Assembly: GCA_900769665.1 (NCBI GenBank)
Contig: CAAGHL010000012.1
Location: 1 to 5,113 of the forward strand
Origin: Clostridia bacterium
GTDB lineage: Bacteria > Bacillota > Clostridia > Christensenellales > CAG-314
Direction: 5' to 3'
DNA: 5,113 bases
Shown: positions 1 to 5,011 of the stretch, piece by piece
How positions within the stretch are numbered: position 1 is the first letter of the stretch
How the letters are laid out: each line of letters begins with the position of its first letter
Translations under genes and position numbers: made by a program
The notes under the pieces: generated by a model
What the model was told of the DNA's origin: nothing
Databases searched by the model: none
The model's input: the letters and a program-made list of their open reading frames with translations, nothing else

Positions 1-14
1 AAATGTGCTTCGCA

Positions 15-126
15 GTTGTGGGGACGTAGACGACGGACAAGGCGTCGGTAGGTGCATGAAGCAATACTTGATGTAGTATTGCAAGGACGCATAGCGGCGC
101 ATTGTTCGAGTATCCGTCCCCACAAC
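15..126. repeat. Nested inverted-repeat (hairpin) element
   Basis: The 12-base arm GTTGTGGGGACG at 15-26 is perfectly complementary to CGTCCCCACAAC at 115-126. Inside it lies a second perfect hairpin, GCAATACT (61-68) with AGTATTGC (75-82) around a 6-base loop. A small CGACG/CGTCG pair also occurs at 31-35 and 43-47. The result is a roughly 112-base cruciform-capable unit. No reading frame here looks like a gene. It may be a palindromic intergenic repeat or a structured RNA; the sequence alone does not decide. A stretch at 86-102 resembles one at 4892-4908, which hints at a family dispersed in the genome. Confidence 0.6.
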
Positions 127-393
127 CTTGCATTTTCGGTCGTTCGGTCGCCTAATCAGAGCGTTTTTCGATGGCATTAGTCCACGGCAAGCGTTACTTG
201 AACCGATACGTTCTAACGACAACCCAAATCGGGGTTTCGGTACTCATATCATAGTCATCTCCACAATCCATTCCAACTATTGTGGGTGCCGAAACCCCTA
301 TGTCGGGTTTAGGTAGCGTGAGTGTTGAAACCGTGTACATATAAATATTTGCCGAAACAATTTTGTGGCAAAAATATCTTTCTTTGATTTTCA
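127..393. other. Non-coding stretch upstream of the secreted-protein gene
   Basis: No frame in this stretch has a credible start site or recognisable protein. Apart from the hairpin element at 221-309, it holds a short inverted repeat CTAAT/ATTAG (152-156 with 176-180). It also holds a 6-bp pair TTTGCC/GGCAAA (348-353 with 367-372) in the AT-rich leader. The segment 154-174 partly resembles 3094-3114 of the large downstream element, matching at 16 of 21 positions. Confidence 0.5.
221..309. repeat. Three-layer inverted repeat
   Basis: Three complementary pairs are nested: AACCC (221-225) with GGGTT (305-309), GGGGTTTCGG (231-240) with CCGAAACCCC (289-298), and CCACAAT (261-267) with ATTGTGG (279-285) around an 11-base loop. 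All pairs given are perfect. No run of Ts follows, so it does not look like an intrinsic terminator of an upstream gene on the + strand. It sits about 140 bases before the secreted-protein gene and could be a leader structure, if transcription starts upstream of it, or an intergenic repeat. Confidence 0.55.
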
Positions 394-422
394 TTGCATG
401 GGCGCCATGTAGTGAATATAAA
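394..422 (+). promoter_or_regulatory. Possible sigma-A-type promoter of the secreted-protein gene
   Basis: TTGCAT (394-399) and TATAAA (417-422) are separated by 17 bases. The -10 box matches the consensus at five of six positions, the -35 box at only three. A transcript starting near 429 would have a leader of only about 20 bases, just enough to include the ribosome binding site. A second AT-rich candidate, TATAAA at 340-345, has no good -35 partner. The call rests on consensus matching alone. Confidence 0.3.
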
Positions 423-435
423 CAAAATTTTCCTA

Positions 436-441
436 AAGGAG
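436..441 (+). promoter_or_regulatory. Ribosome binding site of the secreted-protein gene
   Basis: AAGGAG lies nine bases before the ATG at 451. It decides the start: the in-frame ATG at 394 has no such site and would place about 19 residues of non-hydrophobic sequence before an otherwise perfect signal peptide. Confidence 0.85.
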
Positions 442-450
442 AAAACAAAA

Positions 451-1248
451 ATGAAAAAGTTCAAAAAGCTTATTCCCGCTCTTTGCATGCTGCTCATCAG
501 CGCAGTTTTGATGGGAACATCCACCTACGCATGGTTCTCTATGAATAATAATGTGACAGTGTCTGGAATGACAGTGACGGCTAGTTCTGATGCAACATAC
601 CTTGTTATTTCCAATGATACAAAACTTGGAACGACTACATCTCTTACAAGAAGTATCAATGGCACAATTCTTCCCGTGTCTTATACAAACACAGAAATTA
701 AAAATAATGCAAACGATACGACTCTTGTAAATGCAGAAAAATGGTTTACCGCCGAAGGAACTTCTACAACTGATGGTAGTGCAAAAGTAGATACAAAGAA
801 AGAACTCACTATTGTAGAAGCTAACAATAAAGGAACTGCAAATAATAAGGACTATTACGTTGTAGATACTTTCTATATCGGTCTTACCGCAGGTTCTAGT
901 GCAGTACAAACTGGTAAGGGAATCCAAGCTGATGTTACGTTTAAGGCAACAGAAGTTTCTTCTCTCAACAAGGCTTTGACTGTAAAAATCGTTTATGGTG
1001 AAAATAAACTCGATGCCGACACAACCACGACACAAACTTATGTTTTGGGATCTGAGAACACTGCCGAAGTAATTAAGCATTCTACAAAATTGCAAGCTGA
1101 TGGTCTTATTACAGATACAGCAACAAAGGTAACAGTTTATATTTACTTTGACGGTGAAGATGTTAACTGCACTACAGCTAACGCTATCGAACTTGCAGGC
1201 ATTACCGTTAACATTAATTTCTATGTGAACGAAGCCCTTCACAAATAA
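451..1248 (+). CDS. SipW-dependent secreted protein (TasA/camelysin-type signal, function unknown)
   Basis: A 265-residue exported protein. It opens with a basic stretch (MKKFKK) and a hydrophobic core at about residues 7-22. The motif STYAWFSMN follows at 24-32, with cleavage expected after Ala27. TYAWFS is the signature of signal peptides processed by SipW-type peptidases, as in the TasA biofilm fibre protein and camelysin. The mature part (about 238 residues) is rich in Thr, Asn, Val and Ala, has only one cysteine (Cys240), and alternates hydrophobic and polar residues as expected for a beta-sandwich. A Tyr-rich block with FDGEDVNC (about 229-240) lies near the C-terminus. There is no sortase motif or C-terminal membrane anchor, so surface attachment would have to be by self-assembly or binding. 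The signal peptidase gene directly downstream is its probable processing enzyme. Export class is well supported; a structural or fibre role is inference, and I do not recognise the exact family of the mature domain. Confidence 0.9.
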   Translation: MKKFKKLIPALCMLLISAVLMGTSTYAWFSMNNNVTVSGMTVTASSDATYLVISNDTKLGTTTSLTRSINGTILPVSYTNTEIKNNANDTTLVNAEKWFTAEGTSTTDGSAKVDTKKELTIVEANNKGTANNKDYYVVDTFYIGLTAGSSAVQTGKGIQADVTFKATEVSSLNKALTVKIVYGENKLDADTTTTQTYVLGSENTAEVIKHSTKLQADGLITDTATKVTVYIYFDGEDVNCTTANAIELAGITVNINFYVNEALHK

Positions 1249-1280
1249 TAATTCACACTCACCCTCTTTTTGACCTTCGA

Positions 1281-1306
1281 GCAGGGAAGCACAAACGCTT
1301 CCCTGC
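1281..1306 (+). terminator. Stem-loop between substrate and peptidase genes (weak or partial terminator)
   Basis: GCAGGGAAGC (1281-1290) pairs perfectly with GCTTCCCTGC (1297-1306) across the loop ACAAAC. An additional TTGAC (1270-1274) can pair with GTCAA (1311-1315) below it. The T-rich tract, AATTTTATT, starts eight bases after the stem and is interrupted, so full termination is doubtful. In substrate-peptidase operons such a structure could end most transcripts after the abundant structural protein, or protect their 3' ends, while allowing some read-through into the peptidase gene. That role is inference. Confidence 0.6.
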
Positions 1307-1377
1307 CTAAGTCAATTTTATTGGTACGCCGACGGTGGCGCCCCGCCGAATTACCGCAAAGCAACTACTTACTCAAT

Positions 1378-1381
1378 GGAG
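1378..1381 (+). promoter_or_regulatory. Ribosome binding site deciding the peptidase start
   Basis: GGAG here is nine bases before the ATG at 1391, the same spacing as in the gene upstream. The in-frame ATG at 1376 overlaps this site and has no purine-rich sequence before it, so 1391 is the better start. The choice changes only the first five residues. Confidence 0.65.
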
Positions 1382-1390
1382 AATAATGGA

Positions 1391-2161
1391 ATGGATACCA
1401 ACAAAAACGAACAAAACAAAACTAAAAAAATTGTAGGCATTGTAGTAAACGTCATACTGTGGCTGTTTGTTGCTTTTGCCGTATTTGTTACTGTGATTGC
1501 CGTGTCGGCGTCCGCTAACAAAAAGAACGTGCCGGTTTTCGGCGGAAAGTGCTACCTTAATGTACAATCCGACTCGATGAATGCCCCCAAACCGGACGGC
1601 GTACCCGCCAACAAGCCCGACGGCTTTGCAAGCGGTGATATGATTGTGGGCAAATACATTGTCGACGACGAAAAGGCTATTGCCGCATTGGAAGTCGGCG
1701 ACATAATTTCGTACGAATGGAACATCGGTGGAAAACGTGCAATCAACACCCACCGTATTGTCAAAATAAACAAAGCCGACGGCAAAATAATCAGCTTCGA
1801 CACCATGGGTGACAATCCCGAGTTTAGCAAAAATACTTCGGAAACCGTTTCCGTCGGTAGTGTAATTGCCGTTTACACGGGTAACAAGGTTGGCGGACTT
1901 GGTGCAATGATGACTTTCCTCGGTAGCCAACTTGGCTTTGGACTGTGCATTTTGTTGCCGCTTGTGGCTTTCTTTGTATATCAACTTGTGATATTCATCA
2001 AAACCGTAGTGCAAGTGAAAAATGCCGACAAAAGGGTTATCACCGCCGAGGACGAGGAACTGATTCGTCAACGCGCAATAGAGGAATACCTTCGTCAGCA
2101 AGCGGCGGCGCAAGAACAAGCAGCGGCAGAAGAGCAAACGGGCAACGAAGATAACAAGTAA
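1391..2161 (+). CDS. sipW: Signal peptidase I, SipW/Sec11 (ER/archaeal) type
   Basis: A 256-residue membrane-bound serine peptidase that cleaves signal peptides at the outer face of the cytoplasmic membrane. After a short Lys/Asn-rich N-terminus comes a membrane segment (about 14-40). The nucleophile motif QSDSM follows at 59-63 with catalytic Ser62. NTHRI (119-123) supplies His121, which replaces the Lys of ordinary bacterial LepB enzymes and marks the SipW/Sec11 class. The conserved GDN box with Asp141 follows at 140-142, and a second membrane segment spans about 181-203. The charged C-terminal tail (about 204-256) is rich in Glu, Gln, Ala and Arg, probably helical or coiled-coil, and makes the protein longer than Bacillus SipW (about 190 residues). 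It lies 142 bases after the gene for a protein with a SipW-type signal, its likely substrate; a shared transcript is probable. Class assignment is firm; the tail's role is unknown. Confidence 0.9.
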   Translation: MDTNKNEQNKTKKIVGIVVNVILWLFVAFAVFVTVIAVSASANKKNVPVFGGKCYLNVQSDSMNAPKPDGVPANKPDGFASGDMIVGKYIVDDEKAIAALEVGDIISYEWNIGGKRAINTHRIVKINKADGKIISFDTMGDNPEFSKNTSETVSVGSVIAVYTGNKVGGLGAMMTFLGSQLGFGLCILLPLVAFFVYQLVIFIKTVVQVKNADKRVITAEDEELIRQRAIEEYLRQQAAAQEQAAAEEQTGNEDNK

Positions 2162-2176
2162 ATATTGTAAATAACC

Positions 2177-2404
2177 GCATTGTAACGGGCATAGAATGGA
2201 ACAAGTGTTGGGCGAGTTATTTCCTCACCGCGAACGTTTGATACTCGCTTCCCGTCGGGTATCAAGTTGGTGTAGGGTAGTCTTCCCAGCCGCACCCTCG
2301 GTCAGATGTCGCTGTGAGGAAACAACTCGCCCCGCATTACAATTTGCAACAGCATTGTCGGCTTGCCCGATAACGCTATTGGCACTGTATGCCCGTCACA
2401 ATGC
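2177..2404. repeat. 228-base nested palindromic element (MITE-like or structured RNA)
   Basis: The outer 17-base arms at 2177-2193 and 2388-2404 are complementary at 16 positions. The inner 23-base arms at 2210-2232 and 2310-2332 are complementary at 21. Within these lie a 9-bp hairpin (2238-2246 with 2257-2265, one G-U pair, 10-base loop) and a weaker hairpin starting GGTG (2269-2272) with CACC (2293-2296). Drawn as RNA it is a long stem capped by two arms. A related copy is cut by the window end at about 5012-5113. No protein is encoded. It begins 15 bases after the peptidase stop, so it is probably transcribed as that gene's 3' end. Confidence 0.7.
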
Positions 2405-2415
2405 TTAGTTTTTTT
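2388..2415 (+). terminator. Possible terminator: palindrome arm followed by seven Ts
   Basis: The right outer arm of the 228-base palindrome ends at 2404 and is followed by TTAG and seven Ts (2409-2415). If the whole element folds in RNA, this stem plus T-run could end the transcript of the signal peptidase gene. The large distance between the arms makes it an unusual terminator, so this is tentative. Confidence 0.35.
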
Positions 2416-2493
2416 CGCAAGTGCACGTTGGTGTGAAACTATGCTTGTAGTATATTTGTGGCTGTGCGTTGCTCGTTCATGCTAAATAGACTT

Positions 2494-2678
2494 ACCGCCC
2501 ATCTCCCCGACCGCCACCCCTCAAGGTCAACGGACTTTGTTGTAAAGTGGCAGTAGGGAATGTGTGAGAAAAACACTTGTTGTTACATATATCCAAATAC
2601 AACGTTTTATTTCTTCAACAACATACTTCCACATGGAATAAATGACCATGAGGGGTGGTGGTCGGGGAGATGGGCGGT
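2494..2678. repeat. 185-base element with 36-bp terminal inverted repeats
   Basis: The arm at 2494-2529, starting ACCGCCCATCTCCCCGACC except for G in place of A at position 2512, is complementary to 2643-2678 at 34 of 36 positions. The GC-rich arms contrast with an AT-rich interior of about 113 bases that has no gene but contains smaller pairs such as TGTTGTT with AACAACA. Outside the arms lie near-identical direct repeats CTAAATAGA (2482-2490) and CTAATAGA (2683-2690), a possible degraded target duplication. This layout fits a non-autonomous miniature inverted-repeat transposable element. A very stable hairpin RNA is the alternative. Confidence 0.7.
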
Positions 2679-2795
2679 AGTACTAATAGAGTATACAGCC
2701 GAAAACGCTTGTTGTCACAAGCTCCAAGTCATTCACTGTTTACTGCACATTTGTTTTTTTAGCGACACAGTCTACGAACTTAACGTAACGCTTAA

Positions 2796-2809
2796 TAGCT
2801 TGCAAGCTA
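2796..2809. repeat. 14-base perfect palindrome
   Basis: TAGCTTGCAAGCTA reads the same on both strands. Such a dyad could be a regulator binding site, but it is over 500 bases from the next start codon and may simply be part of the repeat-rich spacer. No function is assigned. Confidence 0.35.
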
Positions 2810-2880
2810 CATTTGCAAAATAAATCAACTACCGGCTACAACAAATTACTGAAACCAATGTACTTTGAACGTACAATTGA

Positions 2881-3201
2881 GTTTTGCCACGGGTATGCAC
2901 CAAACAAAATATTTCGCAAAGACAGCGAATTTCTTTGGAGTGAACAATACCTGCGAAGAGCCGAGTTTTTGCCGCACTGTGATTTCCACAAGATATTATC
3001 TCGCGAGGTGGTGTCCGTACAAAAACCTCGTAGCGAGTGGCGCGGCTGGGAAACTTCGTTTAAGCCGACTTTATTGCTCCGAGCGGAGGGAGCCATCAGG
3101 GCGTTTTTTGTAGGACACTACCTCGACGACATACGCTAAACATTTATGTACGGCAATAACGAGGCTATCCCTTTTTCGTTGGTGCATACCCGTGGTAAAA
3201 C
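2881..3201. repeat. 321-base layered palindromic element upstream of the AAA+ gene
   Basis: Outer arms 2881-2901 and 3181-3201 are complementary at 20 of 21 positions. A middle layer pairs 2959-2977 with 3148-3166 at 15 of 19. An inner layer pairs 3004-3026 with 3103-3125 almost completely, with single-base bulges and one G-U. At the tip are small hairpins: CTCG/CGAG (3027-3030 with 3034-3037), CGGCT/AGCCG (3043-3047 with 3063-3067, containing a nested AAAC/GTTT), and GCTCC/GGAGC (3076-3080 with 3089-3093). The pairing order is consistent with one long branched RNA-like fold. It contains no credible gene and ends 131 bases before the next gene. It may be a structured RNA, a large leader, or a decayed mobile repeat. 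Confidence 0.65.
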
Positions 3202-3231
3202 GATTACTTACAGCAACAAAACAGCAACAGA

Positions 3232-3266
3232 TTTGCCGATTGTCGTGATTTTGCGATGTCGGCAAA
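3232..3266. repeat. Hairpin upstream of the AAA+ gene
   Basis: TTTGCCGA (3232-3239) pairs perfectly with TCGGCAAA (3259-3266) around a 19-base loop. It is followed by As rather than Ts, so it is not an intrinsic terminator on the + strand. It lies 66 bases before the next start codon and could mark an operator or leader structure; no function can be shown. Confidence 0.4.
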
Positions 3267-3320
3267 AAACAACTACGTATACATTTTTCGCTGACATTGT
3301 GCGGCGATAAACAACAAAAT

Positions 3321-3324
3321 GAGG
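3321..3324 (+). promoter_or_regulatory. Ribosome binding site of the AAA+ gene
   Basis: GAGG lies eight bases before the ATG at 3333 and supports that start. I found no convincing -35/-10 pair in the AT-rich 60 bases before it; GATAAA at 3306-3311 is a possible -10 without a good -35. Confidence 0.65.
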
Positions 3325-3332
3325 ATTAAACA

Positions 3333-4886
3333 ATGTATGGCTTCCTAACTTGGTTCAAGGCGTTCTTCGGCTATATGCTGGACGGCTTGTTGATGATTTT
3401 CAAAGGCATCGTCTTTGGAATAGGCAAGATGTTCGACTTCTCCTACTACTTCCGTTTGTGGAGTCAGGAAAGTTCCAATTTTACCGCGTTGGATTGGATT
3501 TGTTCGGTACTTGCGTTCATACTTACTTTTGCCGTTTGGGTGGGAGTAATTTTTCTTATAGTTTTGGGTATACGCAAATTTGTGCGTTTTCGCAAGAGTG
3601 TAGTCGGAAACGAAGACCTGTTGGAAGAAATCAGCGACCTTCACCGCGATGTACTGCGTTTGACTGCGGAAAAGGAACGCATAATGCAACTAAAAGTTAC
3701 TCAGGCAGGACTAAGCTACGAACAAATGAAGCGTATGTTCGAAGAGGAAATGAAATTGGCGGCGGAAACTTTGGATGGTGCGGAACAAACCGCCCTTGCC
3801 GAAACATCGCGTTTTGTGCGGTTGTCCGCAGTGGACGCCAAGTACACCTTTGTGGAAAATCCGCCCGAGTACTACAACGAAATGAACCTCAAGGAGTTGT
3901 GCGATGACTTGCGTAACTACGCATGCGTCAACAACGCTTTGTACTACGACATCCGTACCATTCGCTTGATGATTGCCGGTCTTGCAAGCACCAAACTAAT
4001 CATTTTGCAAGGTATCTCCGGTACAGGTAAAACGTCGTTGCCTTACGTAATGGGCAAGTACTTCCAAAACGACGCAACCATTGCTAGCGTACAACCCTCG
4101 TGGCGCGACCGCAACGAATTGTTCGGTTACTTCAACGAATTTACCAAAAAGTTTAACGAAACGGAAGTGTTGCGCCGTATTTACGAATCCGCCTACAACG
4201 ACGACGTAAACGTAATCATTTTGGACGAAATGAACATCGCACGCGTGGAATACTACTTCGCCGAGATGTTGTCCGTATTGGAAATGCCCAACCCCAACGA
4301 GTGGCGCATCGAACTTGTGCCTGCCGCCTGGGATACCGACCCCAAAAAGTTGGAGGAAGGCAGCCTAAAGATACCGCAAAACGTGTGGTATATCGGCACA
4401 ATCAACAACGACGACAGTACGTTCAGCGTGTCCGACAAGGTGTACGACCGTGCGTTTGTCATCAACCTTGACAGCAAGGGTATACCCTTCGACGCACCGC
4501 AAACGGCGGCAAAACGCATTGCTTACAGCCACGTGGAAGAACTGTACAAAAAGGCAATGGCGGATTACCCCGTCAGCGAAAAGGCATTGGACAACATTGC
4601 CAAGTTGGATTTGTACGTTATCGACCACTTCCGTGTGGCATTCGGTAACCGTATTTTGAAGCAACTGAAACAGTTTGTCCCTGTGTACGTGGCGTGCGGC
4701 GGTACGGAAACCGACGCCGTGGACTACATGCTTGCAACCAAAGTTTTCCGCAAATTTGAAAGTCTCAACTTGTCCCTTATCCGTGATGAAATCCGCGGGC
4801 TAATAGGTACGCTTGACCAATTGTTTGGCAAGGGGGCAATGAAAGAGAGTATTAGTTATTTGCAACGCCTACAAAAAATGTACTAA
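3333..4886 (+). CDS. Membrane-anchored McrB-like AAA+ NTPase
   Basis: A complete 517-residue protein. An amphipathic hydrophobic stretch (about 3-34) and a clear membrane segment (about 53-80) come first. A cluster of Arg/Lys (81-88) follows, placing the rest in the cytoplasm, then a charged coiled-coil region (about 93-160). The AAA+ core starts near 200: Walker A GISGTGKT (227-234), the McrB-type block QPSWRDRNELFGYFN (254-268), and Walker B VIILDE (294-299). The last continues into MNIARVEYYFAEMLSVLE (300-317), characteristic of COG1401/McrB proteins. A sensor-1 region TINNDD (356-361) and a probable arginine finger in YDRA (Arg373) follow, then a helical C-terminal lid. Family knowledge: McrB rings are GTP-driven motors that work with a McrC nuclease in defence against foreign DNA. 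Here no DNA-binding domain is recognisable, membrane anchoring replaces it, and no partner nuclease is seen within 227 bases downstream. The ATPase class is firm; a defence role and nucleotide preference are inference. Confidence 0.85.
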   Translation: MYGFLTWFKAFFGYMLDGLLMIFKGIVFGIGKMFDFSYYFRLWSQESSNFTALDWICSVLAFILTFAVWVGVIFLIVLGIRKFVRFRKSVVGNEDLLEEISDLHRDVLRLTAEKERIMQLKVTQAGLSYEQMKRMFEEEMKLAAETLDGAEQTALAETSRFVRLSAVDAKYTFVENPPEYYNEMNLKELCDDLRNYACVNNALYYDIRTIRLMIAGLASTKLIILQGISGTGKTSLPYVMGKYFQNDATIASVQPSWRDRNELFGYFNEFTKKFNETEVLRRIYESAYNDDVNVIILDEMNIARVEYYFAEMLSVLEMPNPNEWRIELVPAAWDTDPKKLEEGSLKIPQNVWYIGTINNDDSTFSVSDKVYDRAFVINLDSKGIPFDAPQTAAKRIAYSHVEELYKKAMADYPVSEKALDNIAKLDLYVIDHFRVAFGNRILKQLKQFVPVYVACGGTETDAVDYMLATKVFRKFESLNLSLIRDEIRGLIGTLDQLFGKGAMKESISYLQRLQKMY

Positions 4887-4928
4887 TCGAGGGCGTATAG
4901 CGGCACATAAAGCCGCGTAGTTGCTCGA
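4887..4928. repeat. Stem-loop after the AAA+ gene
   Basis: GCGGC (4900-4904) pairs with GCCGC (4912-4916) across a 7-base loop, and an outer TCGAG (4887-4891) pairs with CTCGA (4924-4928). The structure starts right at the stop codon but lacks a T-run, so it is at most a weak terminator. Part of it (4892-4908) matches 86-102 at 14 of 17 positions, so it may belong to a dispersed repeat. Confidence 0.4.
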
Positions 4929-5011
4929 CGGCGAAGGTAGATGTTGCGGAAAGTACACGACATAGCCCTTGCTATCCCGTATGGTATATGACCGATGTGC
5001 CAATAGGTGTG

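Larger units (their letters stand above)
2162..3332. other. 1.17-kb gene-free region dominated by inverted repeats
   Basis: No frame combines a ribosome binding site, a sensible start and a recognisable protein. The longer open frames at 2560-2823 and 2813-3139 simply run through the inverted repeats. The stretch holds three large palindromic elements, annotated separately, linked by AT-rich spacers. One spacer carries the hairpin GCTTGT/ACAAGC (2707-2712 with 2717-2722). Another, GTAC/GTAC (2860-2863 with 2871-2874), sits just outside the third element. Confidence 0.7.

Noticed and set aside
128..316. 62-codon open frame on the plus strand
   Set aside because: It lies in a hairpin-rich spacer, lacks a ribosome binding site and shows no protein-like features.
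394..450. Upstream in-frame ATG extending the secreted protein by 19 residues
   Set aside because: The AAGGAG ribosome binding site is nine bases before the ATG at 451, and the shorter form begins with a standard signal peptide.
433..1242. Long open frame on the minus strand (269 codons)
   Set aside because: It is the antisense shadow of the secreted-protein gene: rich in Cys, Ser and Ile with no recognisable domain.
1373..2137. Long open frame on the minus strand opposite the signal peptidase
   Set aside because: It is antisense to a gene with clear catalytic motifs, shows no domain of its own, and has a composition typical of a shadow frame.
2560..2823. 87-codon open frame on the plus strand
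   Set aside because: It runs through the right arm of the 36-bp inverted repeat, has no ribosome binding site and resembles no protein.
2813..3139. 108-codon open frame on the plus strand
   Set aside because: It spans most of the 321-base palindrome; its overlapping open frames on both strands are a by-product of that palindrome. No start signal was found.
2162..3332. CRISPR array or tandem repeats
   Set aside because: The repeats are inverted pairs, not regularly spaced direct repeats, and there are no cas genes.
2162..3332. Retron or other reverse-transcriptase-linked RNA
   Set aside because: The folded elements invite the idea, but no reverse transcriptase is encoded anywhere in the window.
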